Below the pieces are notes generated by a model. That model was not told the origin of the DNA. It worked only from the letters and a program-made list of their open reading frames with translations, and ran no database searches. Of a DNA stretch of 64,000 bases, positions 1 through 9,389 are shown piece after piece. The first letter of the stretch is position 1; each line of letters begins with the position of its first letter. The stretch lies in assembly GCF_018494035.1 (NCBI RefSeq), contig NZ_JABBFO010000002.1, positions 372,001 to 436,000 of the forward strand, read 5' to 3'. The stretch is from Rosenbergiella australiborealis (lineage in GTDB: Bacteria; Pseudomonadota; Gammaproteobacteria; Enterobacterales; Enterobacteriaceae). The translations under genes and the position numbers were made by a program.

Positions 1-393
1 GTCATGGCTTCCTGCCCCATCAAAATTGGCTTTATCACCCCCTAGCAAGCCACTGAGCGACCGCGGCACCACTGTTAGCCCAAATTGACCACTTCCTTTA
101 CGCGAGGCATTACTGCTAGAACTCTTACTCGCACTCACATTTTCACGTAGGATAATGGTTAATGTGTCGCCAACGGCGCGGGGACGCCGGTCTTCAAATA
201 GGGGCTGATAACCAAAATTCATTGGCGCAACCGTCTGGAAAATCGAGCCATTGATCACTGGCTGTAACGGTAAGGTCGGTTTGGCTGACGTCTCTCCTTT
301 CACTAATGGTGAATGAGGAACAAGCGCACAGCCGGAAAGACTGCTCAGGCACAACCCAACTAGCCCGTAATAAAACCCGCGCATTTTCACCAT
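1..393 (-). CDS. flgH: FlgH, flagellar L-ring lipoprotein (C-terminal part missing)
   Basis: FlgH builds the outer-membrane L ring through which the flagellar rod passes. About 131 N-terminal residues are visible; the gene runs off the left window edge. The translation starts MVKMRGFYYGLVGLCL and has a lipobox ending SLSGC, then the family signature GSIFQ and GYQPLFEDRRPRAVGDTLTI, followed by the Ser/Asn-rich ENVSASKSSSSNAS stretch known from enterobacterial FlgH. It is the last visible gene of the flgB-to-flgH run. The start is uncertain: ATG at 393, GTG at 390 and ATG at 384 are in frame, and AGGAG lies only three bases before the first, so GTG 390 has the best spacing. Confidence 0.93.
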   Translation of the reverse strand, partial: MVKMRGFYYGLVGLCLSSLSGCALVPHSPLVKGETSAKPTLPLQPVINGSIFQTVAPMNFGYQPLFEDRRPRAVGDTLTIILRENVSASKSSSSNASRKGSGQFGLTVVPRSLSGLLGGDKANFDGAGSHD

Positions 394-437
394 TATCTCC
401 TGTTTTATGTTGGGCGCACTGCTACGCCCAAGGGGTA

Positions 438-1220
438 TTAGAGTTGTGTTAGACGTTGTAACATCTGATCGGATGTGCTGATCGCTTTACTGTTAATTTC
501 GTAAGCACGTTGCGTTTGGATCATGGTGACTAACTCTTCGGCTACGTTGACATTCGAGGTTTCAACATAGCCTTGGTAAAGCGAACCGGCACCATTTTGC
601 CCTGGGGTGCTCTCGGTCGCCGCACCGGAGGCTTGTGTTTCTTGATATAAATTTTCCCCCTTACTCTCAAGCCCTGCATCGTTGATAAAAGTGCTTAATG
701 TGAGCTGTCCAACTTGAGCAGGCTGTGTTTGTCCGGCCTGTGTCACGCTTACAATGCCATCTTTTGAAATGGTGATACCCAACGCGTCAGCAGGGATGGT
801 TATCCCCGGCTGAACTGGATAACCCGCGTTATTTACCAGTTGCCCGTTCTGATCAACTTGGAATGAACCGTCGCGGGTATACGCGGCGCTGCCGTCGGGT
901 AACAAAACTTGAAAATAGCCCTGCCCATTAATCGCCACATCTTTAGCATTATCGGTTTTCGACAAATTACCTTGTGAATGCAGACGCTCGGTGGTGACAG
1001 GGCGAACACCCGTGCCAATTTGTAGGCCAGACGGTAATGTATTTTGTTCTGATGACTGAGTTCCCGGCTGACGTAGGGTTTGATAAAGCAGGTCTTCAAA
1101 TACGGCGCGTGAGCGCTTAAAGCCATTAGTCGAGACGTTCGCAAGGTTGTGAGAAATGACATCCATATTAGTTTGTTGGGCATCGAGCCCTGTTTTCGCA
1201 ATCCATAAAGCGCGAATCAT
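438..1220 (-). CDS. flgG: FlgG, flagellar distal rod protein
   Basis: FlgG polymerises into the distal rod of the flagellar basal body. The 260-residue product has the length of E. coli FlgG and begins [18 protein letters not shown], with the rod/hook N-terminal motif [14 protein letters not shown] and the conserved C-terminal coiled-coil ending [19 protein letters not shown]. These helical ends are the parts that pack in the rod. I chose ATG 1220 rather than the in-frame ATG at 1226 because AGGA sits six bases before it and it matches the family start. The gene follows flgF by 12 bases in the same operon. Confidence 0.97.
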   Translation of the reverse strand: MIRALWIAKTGLDAQQTNMDVISHNLANVSTNGFKRSRAVFEDLLYQTLRQPGTQSSEQNTLPSGLQIGTGVRPVTTERLHSQGNLSKTDNAKDVAINGQGYFQVLLPDGSAAYTRDGSFQVDQNGQLVNNAGYPVQPGITIPADALGITISKDGIVSVTQAGQTQPAQVGQLTLSTFINDAGLESKGENLYQETQASGAATESTPGQNGAGSLYQGYVETSNVNVAEELVTMIQTQRAYEINSKAISTSDQMLQRLTQL

Positions 1221-1232
1221 GATCAATCCTTA

Positions 1233-1994
1233 TCAACTGGTCAGGGATAGCAATTGGTTAGCCTTCTGCTCATTTTGCTCAGCATGGCTAATTTCCTTCA
1301 TTTGCATTTCAAAGCGACGTGCATGGTTGATCATCGTCACCATTGCTTGTACAGGATTGACATTACTCTCCTCAAGCATGCCAGCCATGACTCGACCTTG
1401 CGGATCATTAGGCAGTGGCCCACCACCGCTTTCTGCGATTTTCTTGGCGGAAAGTCGAAATAAGCCGTCCTCTCCACGCGCGATCTCACTCGGTTCAGCA
1501 TGGGCAATTTTCAGACGGCCAATGGATACCGTCGCATTTGGCGAGTCGCCAGCGTTTAAGGCGGTAATCGTTCCATCAGGGGCTAAACTGAGCTGTGCAT
1601 GTTCAGGAATCGTAATCGCCCCCCCTTCGCCGACCACCGGATAGCCCTGTAAGGTTAAGTTCCCCTGTGCGGAAATTTGCAGACTTCCATTTCGGGTATA
1701 CGCTTCCCCCCCATCCGGTAAGGTGACTGCTAACCAATTATTTTGCGATAAGGCCACATCTAAGGTTCGTTCAGTGCTGATCAACCGACCGGGGGTGAAA
1801 TCAGCTCCTGGAGTAGAAGCACTGACAAAACTTCGTGTGGCCAGTGATGTTCCTGCAATGGGCACAGAACGGAAATTGGCCAGCTGCGCCTTAAACCCTG
1901 TAGTTGAGACATTGGCAAGGTTATTAGCAGTAACCGCTTGTAAAGCAAGGGTTTGGTTTGCGCCACTCAGGGCGGTATAGATCATCCTATCCAT
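1233..1994 (-). CDS. flgF: FlgF, flagellar proximal rod protein
   Basis: FlgF is one of the proximal rod subunits. The 253-residue protein starts MDRMIYTALSGANQTL, close to E. coli FlgF (251 residues), and has the flagellar basal body rod motif NNLANVSTTGFKAQL near residues 24-38 and a C-terminal helix with ESNVNPVQAMVTMINHARRFEMQ. It sits between flgE and flgG in the standard order with short spacers, so it is co-transcribed. The Shine-Dalgarno sequence before ATG 1994 is weak; an in-frame ATG at 1985 is the alternative. Confidence 0.96.
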   Translation of the reverse strand: MDRMIYTALSGANQTLALQAVTANNLANVSTTGFKAQLANFRSVPIAGTSLATRSFVSASTPGADFTPGRLISTERTLDVALSQNNWLAVTLPDGGEAYTRNGSLQISAQGNLTLQGYPVVGEGGAITIPEHAQLSLAPDGTITALNAGDSPNATVSIGRLKIAHAEPSEIARGEDGLFRLSAKKIAESGGGPLPNDPQGRVMAGMLEESNVNPVQAMVTMINHARRFEMQMKEISHAEQNEQKANQLLSLTS

Positions 1995-2009
1995 GAATGA
2001 TGTCGTCCA

Positions 2010-3212
2010 TTAACGAAGGTTAACCAGGGTGTTTAATATCTGATCTTGGGTCTTTATGGTCTGCGCGTTGGACTGATAATTTCGCTGGGCCACAATCATA
2101 TTCACCAGCTCTTTACTTAAGTCGACATTAGAGGCCTCAAGCGCACCCGCTGTCATCGTACCGAAGTTACCGCTGCCCGGAGTGCCTACGGCGGGTTGGC
2201 CTGAAGCCGCGCTCTCCCTCCACACATTGTTTCCCATCGGCTCAAGCCCTTCACTATTAGTAAAGCTGCTGAGTACAATTTGTCCCATCACTTGCGTTCG
2301 TTGATTGGAATAACTACCAATAATCGTACCGTCATTATTAATAGTAAATCCTGTTAGATCACCGGGGGCATATCCATCTTGTTTTGGGTTACCAAATTGG
2401 CTTTCACCGCTATTTTGCTGACTGGTGCCGGCAAAATTAAGAGTGAATACTTGATTAGGCGCGGCACCATTCGACCCCTGTATCGTAATAGATTGCAGTG
2501 CATCGCTGGTCAATTGTCCATTTTGATCAAAGGTCATCGTAAAATCTGCCGATGAGTTTCCCGTACTGCTATCTAATGGGTAGACTTGCCATTGGTTATC
2601 GGCGGTTTTTACAAAATAGAGATCCAGTTGATGCTCATTACCTTGGCTATCGTATACGGTCATACTGCTTTTCGCGTTATAACTGTTCACGTCTTTGGCA
2701 TCAAAAGGTACGATGCTTGGAAGAGCATCTGCTGAATTCAGATTTGCTTGAAGAGAGGCTTGTGTCGTCGCATTAGCCGGAAGTTGAGTCGTAGGAATAA
2801 CAAGAGGAACGGGATTCGCACCGGTTTGTACGGTTGCCGGTGTCCCAGTCGCCGGGTACCCTGTGACATATAACCCTTCAGTATTGACTAAATAACCATC
2901 AGCGTTACGTTGTAACTGGCCATTTCGTGAATACGCTATCGACCCATTGCTGTCTTCCAAGCGAAAGAACCCATTTCCAGAAAGCGCAATATCTAAATTA
3001 CGACCGGTCGAATTAATCGAACCATCACTAAAATTTTGAATAACGGCTGAAACCTTAGTACCAAGCCCCGTTTGGCCGCCGGCGAACATATCGGCGAACG
3101 CTGCACTCGAACTTTTAAAGCCACTGGTGGCGGAGTTAGCGATATTGTTGCCAATCACATCCAAATTACTTGAGGCGGCATTTAATCCACTCACTGCTTG
3201 AGAAAAAGACAT
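2010..3212 (-). CDS. flgE: FlgE, flagellar hook protein
   Basis: FlgE forms the curved hook that joins rod to filament. The 400-residue length matches E. coli FlgE (about 402). It starts MSFSQAVSGLNAASSNLD, carries GNNIANSATSGFKSSSAAFADMF, and ends with the hook C-terminal motif ASNVDLSKELVNMIVAQRNY followed by QTIKTQDQILNTLV. The middle domain is Thr/Asn/Ser-rich, as usual for the exposed part of the hook. It is preceded by flgD, the hook cap gene, with a 16-base spacer. Confidence 0.97.
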   Translation of the reverse strand: MSFSQAVSGLNAASSNLDVIGNNIANSATSGFKSSSAAFADMFAGGQTGLGTKVSAVIQNFSDGSINSTGRNLDIALSGNGFFRLEDSNGSIAYSRNGQLQRNADGYLVNTEGLYVTGYPATGTPATVQTGANPVPLVIPTTQLPANATTQASLQANLNSADALPSIVPFDAKDVNSYNAKSSMTVYDSQGNEHQLDLYFVKTADNQWQVYPLDSSTGNSSADFTMTFDQNGQLTSDALQSITIQGSNGAAPNQVFTLNFAGTSQQNSGESQFGNPKQDGYAPGDLTGFTINNDGTIIGSYSNQRTQVMGQIVLSSFTNSEGLEPMGNNVWRESAASGQPAVGTPGSGNFGTMTAGALEASNVDLSKELVNMIVAQRNYQSNAQTIKTQDQILNTLVNLR

Positions 3213-3228
3213 AATACTCTCCTACTGG

Positions 3229-3897
3229 TTAAAGAATTTGTTTGATCTGATCCAAGCTCGCTGAGCCATAAGTCCCAAGATTAAGCACCACTCCACTCGC
3301 TGTGGGGGTTACGCCATAAACCATGGCATAACTTAGAGGTGTCGCGGTCAGCGCTCCGGATTCATTGGATGCATCAATAGAGACAGTATATTGACCAGAG
3401 GCTGCAGTACTGCCATCTTCCAGCGTGCCATCCCATTGGAAGGTATGAACCCCCGCATTCATGCCCCCTAGCTCTAGTTGGGCAACAACGTTCCCCCCGC
3501 TATCCTTAATTGTGGCGGTTACCGCCGTGGCAGCGGCATTAGTTTCAAAACCAAAAGGGGTCGTAACCTCTTCACCCACCAATAACGCATCACCAGGAAC
3601 CATAACGCCATGACCAATCAACAGCGTATTTTGTATCGACTGGTTGGCATTGATTTGCCCTGAAATGGAAGACAGTGTGGTATTTAAGTTTTCAATACCC
3701 GCTAAAGTATTGATTTGCGCCAATTGTGTCGTTAATTGGCTGTTGTCCATCGGGTTGGTGGGATCTTGATTTTTGAGTTGAGCGATAAGTAGAGTAAGAA
3801 ATTGGTTCTGTAAGTCCGCACTTGAACTTTCAGACCGTGTCGCCCCTAATAGTGGCGCAGTAGTGAGAGTCTTTGTTTGGGGTAAGGAGGATAACAT
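3229..3897 (-). CDS. flgD: FlgD, hook assembly cap protein
   Basis: FlgD caps the growing hook and is replaced by HAP1 when assembly ends. The 222 residues include the FlgD N-terminal signature FLTLLIAQLKNQDPTNPMDN and the following QLAQINTLAGIENLN, then an immunoglobulin-like/tudor-like C-terminal part with QLELGGMNAGVHTFQWDG. E. coli FlgD is slightly longer (231). ATG 3897 has GAGGAG nine bases upstream. The gene lies between flgC and flgE as expected. Confidence 0.96.
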   Translation of the reverse strand: MLSSLPQTKTLTTAPLLGATRSESSSADLQNQFLTLLIAQLKNQDPTNPMDNSQLTTQLAQINTLAGIENLNTTLSSISGQINANQSIQNTLLIGHGVMVPGDALLVGEEVTTPFGFETNAAATAVTATIKDSGGNVVAQLELGGMNAGVHTFQWDGTLEDGSTAASGQYTVSIDASNESGALTATPLSYAMVYGVTPTASGVVLNLGTYGSASLDQIKQIL

Positions 3898-3911
3898 GAT
3901 AAAGCGCTCCT

Positions 3912-4310
3912 CTATTGGCCAAGTGTTAATGTTTTTAGCATGAGGCTTTTTACTGTATTGAGCACCTCAACATTGGCTTGATAACTACGTGATGCGGAAA
4001 TGCTATTAACCGTTTCCGCGACAACATCGACATTCGGCATTTTCACATAGCCCTTATCGTCAGCAAGGGGGTGCTCCGGCTGGTAAACCAGCTTCATGGG
4101 CGAGGGATCCTCCACAACGCCCGATACCTTTACACCGCCAATAGCCTGACCAATAAGAGGTTCGGTTTGAAAAATAACCTGTTTAGCAACATAAGGTTGG
4201 TCGTCAGGCCCCGTGACACTATCTGCATTCGCCAAGTTACTGGCACTGACGTTGAGTCGTTGAGATTGCGCGCGTAATGCTGAGCCGGAAATATCAAATA
4301 TTGAGAGCAT
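3912..4310 (-). CDS. flgC: FlgC, flagellar proximal rod protein
   Basis: FlgC is a proximal rod subunit. The 132-residue protein (E. coli 134) starts [20 protein letters not shown] with the rod motif [19 protein letters not shown]-like sequence and the conserved middle segment [23 protein letters not shown], ending in a helical tail. It is 11 bases from flgB and 14 from flgD, in the canonical flgBCD order, so these genes belong to one class-2 operon. Confidence 0.96.
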   Translation of the reverse strand: MLSIFDISGSALRAQSQRLNVSASNLANADSVTGPDDQPYVAKQVIFQTEPLIGQAIGGVKVSGVVEDPSPMKLVYQPEHPLADDKGYVKMPNVDVVAETVNSISASRSYQANVEVLNTVKSLMLKTLTLGQ

Positions 4311-4321
4311 CCTACTGTTCC

Positions 4322-4732
4322 TTATCCTTGGATAGCACTACTCATCCATTTTATTTGATTCGAGAGGTAAGTGAGGTCTGTCTGGTATTTCAAACTGTTT
4401 TCAGCAAAGGTTACTCTTTCTCTGTCCATATCCACCGTATTTCCATCAGCTGAAGGCTGATCGGGAACGCGGTACATCAGGGGTAATGGTGGCGTTACGG
4501 AGGCGTTTGCGGCGATATGCCCCCGCGCCGTGAGGTACAGACTGACGCTTTGTGACGCTGAGCGTTCACCACGTAATGCACGTTTAAGCGAGGAGGAAAA
4601 AGGAATATCTCTGGCTTGATAGCCGGGAGTATCTGCATTAGCGATATTAGCTGCCAATATCGCTTGTCGCTGAGTTCGCAGCGACAATGCCGTACTGGCA
4701 AAGTGAAACGATTGATCGAGACGATTATTCAT
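4322..4732 (-). CDS. flgB: FlgB, flagellar proximal rod protein
   Basis: FlgB is the first rod gene of the operon. From ATG 4732 the product has 136 residues (E. coli 138) and starts [16 protein letters not shown], with the family motif [22 protein letters not shown] and a conserved tail [18 protein letters not shown]. The longer in-frame start 39 bases upstream is unlikely: AAGGA lies seven bases before ATG 4732 and the shorter protein aligns with the family. It is divergent from flgA across about 150 bases, which should contain the class-2 flagellar promoters. Confidence 0.95.
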   Translation of the reverse strand: MNNRLDQSFHFASTALSLRTQRQAILAANIANADTPGYQARDIPFSSSLKRALRGERSASQSVSLYLTARGHIAANASVTPPLPLMYRVPDQPSADGNTVDMDRERVTFAENSLKYQTDLTYLSNQIKWMSSAIQG

Positions 4733-4880
4733 TATGGTATCCTTACTCACTGAATATTTTGCAGAATACATTAATGATTACAGATTGAATCGTCAGAATA
4801 ACCTCTAAAACGTCGAGTAATTCCAAGGTTGATGCGTGCCGTCGATCAGTACACTTCTTATTTTTTATGGGAAGAGTCAT

Positions 4881-5525
4881 GTGAAACATTGCTGGATAGC
4901 ACTAAGTGGATTACTCACCGTCAATGCTTACGCAGACACTCTGTCTACACAGGTGCTAACGTTTTTCAAACAACGAGAGCCAGAATACGCTCAAACCCTG
5001 AGTGTCAACGTACTTAAAGTAAGTCCCCCTCAACCCCCATGCTCGCAACCTCTATTACGTTTACCCGCTCAAAGCCGTCGCTGGGGGATCCTGACGCTAA
5101 GTGCCCATTGTGGACAACATGTCTCGGTATTACGTGTAGAGGTTAAAGTGTGTGGTCAATACTACCGTAGCCGAACGCTCGTCAAACAGGGAGAGCTTCT
5201 CACCGCTCATAATGTCCGCCCTGAATTCGGACGGATCGACAAATTACCGGCTCAGGCTTGGTTGACACCACTCCCTTTACCATTGGTCGCCTTACGAACT
5301 ATTTCAGCAGGCGACATATTGACCGAACATCAATTCCGGCAGCCTTGGGTGATTAAAAAAGGCCAATACATTCCGATAACATTAGCGGGGCGTGGGTTTC
5401 AGATTACAACACGTGGGACGGCGCTACAAAATGCCGGCGTAAATCAGTCAATTCGTGTACGTCTTGATAATGGACAACCAGTGACCGCAACGGTTAACGC
5501 TAACCATGAGGTAATAATGAAATAA
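4881..5525 (+). CDS. flgA: FlgA, P-ring assembly chaperone
   Basis: FlgA is a periplasmic chaperone for assembly of the P ring. From GTG 4881 the 214-residue product has a signal peptide (VKHCWIALSGLLTVNAYA) and a C-terminal SAF/chaperone domain with the family features GDILTEHQFRQPWVIKKGQ, GFQITTRGTALQNAGVNQSI and VRLDNGQPVTATVNAN. E. coli FlgA has 219 residues. I prefer GTG 4881 because GGGAAGAG precedes it and the signal peptide then begins with a basic residue; a GTG at 4836 would add 15 residues without an obvious ribosome-binding site. The N-terminal half is divergent, as usual for FlgA. Confidence 0.93.
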   Translation: MKHCWIALSGLLTVNAYADTLSTQVLTFFKQREPEYAQTLSVNVLKVSPPQPPCSQPLLRLPAQSRRWGILTLSAHCGQHVSVLRVEVKVCGQYYRSRTLVKQGELLTAHNVRPEFGRIDKLPAQAWLTPLPLPLVALRTISAGDILTEHQFRQPWVIKKGQYIPITLAGRGFQITTRGTALQNAGVNQSIRVRLDNGQPVTATVNANHEVIMK

Positions 5526-5542
5526 TCACCGAATAAAATTAA

Positions 5543-5569
5543 TCAAGTTTTTCATTTTCGATCCGATAG
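5543..5569 (+). promoter_or_regulatory. Sigma-28 (FliA) promoter for flgMN
   Basis: TCAAGTTT, an 11-base spacer, then TCCGATAG. This matches the enterobacterial FliA consensus TAAAGTTT-N11-GCCGATAA at 7 of 8 and 6 of 8 positions with exact spacing. It ends about 48 bases before the flgM start. The E. coli/Salmonella flgM gene has a class-3 promoter in the same place, so the anti-sigma factor is made by the sigma factor it inhibits. Confidence 0.82.
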
Positions 5570-5617
5570 TCAGAGTAAGCTTTTTTTATTATTGCTATTT
5601 TTATGCAAGGACAGAGT

Positions 5618-5920
5618 ATGACAATCGAAAAAATGTCGGGGATTACGGGAATTAACCATGATGGCCTTCAAGGTCAAATGCGAAACCGTACCATAGGAAC
5701 AGAACAACAAAGCCCCCCTGCGCAACGCTCAACTAAACAGAGCACTCGCATTGATTTAAGCCCCTCGTTATCGCACCTTATTCAAGATAGCTACGCAGAT
5801 ATTGACCTTAAGAAAGTACAACGATTACAACAAGCAATTACGGAAGGACGTTACAAAATGGATGCGGGCAAAATTGCCGATGCACTGATGGCAGCCGCTG
5901 AGGAGAACGATGATGCCTGA
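5618..5920 (+). CDS. flgM: FlgM, anti-sigma-28 factor
   Basis: FlgM binds FliA (sigma-28) until the hook is complete and is then exported through the flagellum. The 100-residue product begins MTIEKMSGITG and has a disordered, Gln/Ser/Thr-rich N-terminal half. The conserved sigma-binding C-terminal half contains IDLSPSLSHLIQ, ADIDLKKVQRLQQAI and the signature GRYKMDAGKIADALM. ATG 5618 has AAGGA six bases upstream and gives the family length (E. coli 97). It overlaps flgN and has its own sigma-28 promoter. Confidence 0.95.
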   Translation: MTIEKMSGITGINHDGLQGQMRNRTIGTEQQSPPAQRSTKQSTRIDLSPSLSHLIQDSYADIDLKKVQRLQQAITEGRYKMDAGKIADALMAAAEENDDA

Positions 5921-6338
5921 GCGTAGCACTCCATTAGTCGCGATTTTAAACAGCCTTTACCAAGTATTGGCCTCGTTACGCTGCATTATGGAAGAAGAAC
6001 AAAAACAGTTAATGGCCGCAATGCCAGATAGTCGCCAATTAGTGAGTTTAAGCGAGGACAAACAATCACTCCTTGTTACGCTTGCCTTTGTCGAGAAACG
6101 TCGAGCAGAGGTCGAAACACAACTAGATCTAGCATCGCCCTATTCAGCTTACCCTAGTTTAGCAACCCTTTGGCAGAGAATTGCGCCGTTGGCGCAACAT
6201 CTTGCCGAACAAAATCAACATACGGCATTAATGCTGCACCAACAACTGGCCTGGACAGAACAGGTGTTAACGGTCTTACACCCCCTACAAACCCAACATT
6301 TTTATGGACCGGATGGACATCCGGTCACCCAGCGTTAA
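5910..6338 (+). CDS. flgN: FlgN, chaperone for hook-associated proteins FlgK and FlgL
   Basis: FlgN is the cytoplasmic export chaperone for the hook-filament junction proteins FlgK and FlgL. The 142-residue, mostly helical protein (E. coli 138) starts MMPERSTPLVAILNSLYQVL, and has a Gln/Leu-rich coiled middle with LVSLSEDKQSLLVTLAFVEKRR. Two adjacent ATG codons (5910 and 5913) overlap the flgM stop, a translational-coupling arrangement typical of flgMN. Its stop is two bases from the convergent murJ stop. The identification rests on position and overall pattern. Confidence 0.9.
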   Translation: MMPERSTPLVAILNSLYQVLASLRCIMEEEQKQLMAAMPDSRQLVSLSEDKQSLLVTLAFVEKRRAEVETQLDLASPYSAYPSLATLWQRIAPLAQHLAEQNQHTALMLHQQLAWTEQVLTVLHPLQTQHFYGPDGHPVTQR

Positions 6339-6340
6339 GG

Positions 6341-7879
6341 TTAAGAGAGACTGCGACGAGAGAAATCTTTAACGCGAAATCCAAGTAGTGCAAGGGTCAC
6401 AAAGAAACTAAGACCCCCTGCCACACACACAACAGTAAGACGCAACAAGCGTTCAACCATTAATCCTTGGCCCCACGCTGGCATAAGCTGTAAGACCCCG
6501 ATCAGCACGGCGGCCATCACAACAACGGCAATAATGAGCCGGACCAAAAAGACTCCCCACCCGGCCTGTGGAATAAAGAATTTTTTCTTACGCAATTGCC
6601 AATAAAGTAATGCTGCATTTAAACAAGCCGCCAAACCGATAGATAAAGAGAGGCCCGCATGCTTAAGTGGCCCGATAAACGCAAGGTTCATCACTTGTGT
6701 CATGATCAATGTGACGATTGCGATTTTTACTGGTGTTTTAATATCTTGGCGAGAGTAAAACCCCGGGGCAAGTACCTTCACCACAATCAGTCCCACTAAA
6801 CCAATCGAATACGCGACTAATGCACGCTCAGTCATGGCGGCGTCAAAGGCAGAGAATTTACCATATTGAAATAGTGCTGAGGTTAATGGACCGGCCAAGA
6901 TCCCCAAGGCAACTGCACTGGGTAGTGCCAGCAATAAGCATAAGCGAAGGCCCCAATCCATTAACCGGGAGTATTCGTCGAAATTACCACTAGAGAAACT
7001 ACGGGAGAGCGATGGCAGCAAGATAGTCCCTAACGCGACACCGAGCACCCCTGATGGGAACTCCATCAAGCGGTCGGCATAATACATCCAAGACACTGAA
7101 CCTGAAACCAAAAAAGAGGCAAAAATCGTATTAATAATCAATGAAATTTGGCTGACCGATACGCCCAAGATCGCTGGCCCCATTTGACGTAAGACACGCC
7201 AGACCCCGGCATCTTTAAGATTAATACGCGGTAGCACCAACATACCTATCTTCTTAAGATGAGGAAGCTGATAACCAAGCTGTAATACGCCTCCCACGAC
7301 CACAGCCCATGCCAATGCCATCACCGGCGGATGGAAATAGCGTGACCCCATTAATGCAAAACCGATCATACTGACATTTAGCAGTGTTGGCGCAAAGGCC
7401 GGTACCGAAAAACGGTTCCAAGTATTCAGAATAGCCCCTAGCAACGAGGCAATCGAGATCAATAAAATATAAGGAAAAGTAACACGTAATAATGCAGTCG
7501 TGAGGGCAAATTTATCCGCGGTATCAGCAAAACCCGGCGCAGTGACGTAAATCACCCAAGGGGCGGCAATAATCCCTGCAAGGGTCACTAAAGCTAAAAC
7601 TAATGTTAAGAGCCCGGCGACGTAAGAGACAAATATACGTGTCGCCTCTTCGCCCTGCTTACTTTTATATTCCGCCAAAATGGGAACGAATGCTTGAGAG
7701 AACGCGCCCTCAGCAAAAATACGGCGTAATAAATTCGGTAACTTAAAGGCGACGAAGAACGCATCCGTTGCCATTCCAGCCCCAAAGACTCGGGCAACAA
7801 TGGCATCACGTGCGAAACCCAGCACCCGTGAAAAGAGTGTCATCGAACTCACGGCCGCCAGTGATTTAAGTAAATTCAT
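6341..7879 (-). CDS. murJ: MurJ (MviN), lipid II flippase
   Basis: MurJ flips the peptidoglycan precursor lipid II across the inner membrane and is normally essential. The 512-residue protein (E. coli 511) starts [27 protein letters not shown] and shows the MOP/MviN pattern of about 14 hydrophobic segments, with [22 protein letters not shown] and [18 protein letters not shown] near the N terminus. These segments carry the conserved Arg/Asp residues of the central cavity. In E. coli murJ also abuts flgN, so the junction is conserved; here mviM and yceH, which precede it in E. coli, are absent. Confidence 0.97.
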   Translation of the reverse strand: MNLLKSLAAVSSMTLFSRVLGFARDAIVARVFGAGMATDAFFVAFKLPNLLRRIFAEGAFSQAFVPILAEYKSKQGEEATRIFVSYVAGLLTLVLALVTLAGIIAAPWVIYVTAPGFADTADKFALTTALLRVTFPYILLISIASLLGAILNTWNRFSVPAFAPTLLNVSMIGFALMGSRYFHPPVMALAWAVVVGGVLQLGYQLPHLKKIGMLVLPRINLKDAGVWRVLRQMGPAILGVSVSQISLIINTIFASFLVSGSVSWMYYADRLMEFPSGVLGVALGTILLPSLSRSFSSGNFDEYSRLMDWGLRLCLLLALPSAVALGILAGPLTSALFQYGKFSAFDAAMTERALVAYSIGLVGLIVVKVLAPGFYSRQDIKTPVKIAIVTLIMTQVMNLAFIGPLKHAGLSLSIGLAACLNAALLYWQLRKKKFFIPQAGWGVFLVRLIIAVVVMAAVLIGVLQLMPAWGQGLMVERLLRLTVVCVAGGLSFFVTLALLGFRVKDFSRRSLS

Positions 7880-7999
7880 AAAAAAAAAGCATCCTGAATA
7901 ATCAACAATAATCGAGGTATCACATTGAAATTGTGGCTAGTGTACTGCCATTCCTTAAAATAATCAGTTCAGATTGTTACAAGGCATGACTATCACCCC

Positions 8000-8575
8000 T
8001 TAATTTTTTGAAGCTGTAATCAGTGCTGTTAGCACATGGTCTTCCCACCGACCGTTAATTTTAAGGTAATCCTTGGCATACCCCTCTTTTTCAAAACCCA
8101 GTCGCTGTAAAAGCGCACCACTACGGTGATTATGAGGCATGTAGTTGGCCATGATACGATGAAGATGCTGCTGTTTTTGTAACGCGGGGATCATCGTTGA
8201 TAACCCTTCAAACATCAATCCCTTACCTTGCTGGGTGGCTGCCAGTGAGTACCCGAGATAGCAGGCCTGAAAACAACCGTGGATCAGTTGCGTAAAGTTC
8301 GCTACCCCCCATACTTGCCGCTCATCCTTATCCATCATCAGGAAATAGAAGGCTTCCCCCTGCTTTTGTTGGAGGCACATTAGCGATAATCTCGCCTCCC
8401 AACCATGATGATGAAAATAGCTCTCATCGCGTAATGGTTCCCAAGGAATAAGAAAATCCCTATTTTCCTGATAGTAATCCGTCAATAACCAGCTGTCTCT
8501 TTCTCCGACAGTTCTGATACGCATCCGCTCAGATGTCAGCGATATTCTTGGGCTCGGTGAACGATAGCCAAACAT
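8000..8575 (-). CDS. rimJ: RimJ, ribosomal protein S5 alanine N-acetyltransferase
   Basis: RimJ acetylates the N-terminal alanine of ribosomal protein S5. The 191-residue GNAT protein (E. coli 194) starts [21 protein letters not shown], and has the acetyl-CoA loop region [20 protein letters not shown] and the typical [34 protein letters not shown]-terminal segment split between the two motif B parts. It lies next to murJ; in E. coli yceH and mviM intervene. The 154-base gap to the divergent grxB probably holds both promoters. Confidence 0.95.
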   Translation of the reverse strand: MFGYRSPSPRISLTSERMRIRTVGERDSWLLTDYYQENRDFLIPWEPLRDESYFHHHGWEARLSLMCLQQKQGEAFYFLMMDKDERQVWGVANFTQLIHGCFQACYLGYSLAATQQGKGLMFEGLSTMIPALQKQQHLHRIMANYMPHNHRSGALLQRLGFEKEGYAKDYLKINGRWEDHVLTALITASKN

Positions 8576-8729
8576 GATATCTCCCGCAATACTCTAACAA
8601 GGGGGTGATTATTTGCTAATTAATGCCACCCGTAAAGACGGTGAGAATAATTTCATGCTTTGGTGAAGTCTTGTCCTGACGTACAATTATCAACGATAAA
8701 ACATTAAACTCTCAACACTAGGATCGATT

Positions 8730-9377
8730 ATGCATCTCTATGTTTATGACCACTGCCCGTTCTGTGTAAAAGCACGAATGATTTTTGGCTTACATCAGCA
8801 GCCGGTAGAACTCTCCTTTCTGCTTAATGATGATGAAATCATCCCCCATCAATTGATTGGGAAAAAAATGTTACCCATTTTAGTCAAAGATGATAATAGC
8901 GCGATGGGTGAAAGCCTGGATATTGTTGACTATATCGAATCACGGTCTGCTACGCCTATGTTGTCCGAACAACAATCGCCCGCACTGGCTCAGTGGCTCT
9001 CCGATGTCGGCGTCTACGTCAATAAACTATTACTGCCGATTATGCCTACCACGGATTTTGCTGAGTTTTTGACTGCATCCTCTCGTGACTATTTCACAGA
9101 AAAAAAACAAGCCTATGTGGGTGATTTTGCAGCCCTAATCGCGCAACGAGCAACACTGGTTGAAAAAATTAATCAAGATTTGCTACGTTTAGCAGAAATC
9201 ATCGTCGCGCCACATGCAGTAAATGGCACGCTCTCTTATGACGATATTCACCTCTTCCCTTTACTGCGTAATCTGACCTTAGTCAAAGAGATTCGTTGGC
9301 CAAAGGCCGTTGCTGAATGGCGTGATGCGCTTTCAACCCAGACGGCAATTCCATTACTGTTTGATTTAGCCCATTAG
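8730..9377 (+). CDS. grxB: Glutaredoxin 2
   Basis: Glutaredoxin 2 is a GST-like dithiol oxidoreductase that is reduced by glutathione. The 215-residue protein (E. coli 215) begins MHLYVYDHCPFCVKARMIF, with the dithiol active site CPFC at residues 9-12 (CPYC in E. coli). The cis-proline region GKKMLPILVKDD and GESLDIVDYIE follow, then an all-helical GST-like C-terminal domain. It lies three genes upstream of pyrC as in E. coli, but mdtH, which normally separates it from rimJ, is missing. Confidence 0.96.
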   Translation: MHLYVYDHCPFCVKARMIFGLHQQPVELSFLLNDDEIIPHQLIGKKMLPILVKDDNSAMGESLDIVDYIESRSATPMLSEQQSPALAQWLSDVGVYVNKLLLPIMPTTDFAEFLTASSRDYFTEKKQAYVGDFAALIAQRATLVEKINQDLLRLAEIIVAPHAVNGTLSYDDIHLFPLLRNLTLVKEIRWPKAVAEWRDALSTQTAIPLLFDLAH

Positions 9378-9389
9378 AGGTTGGTTTTT

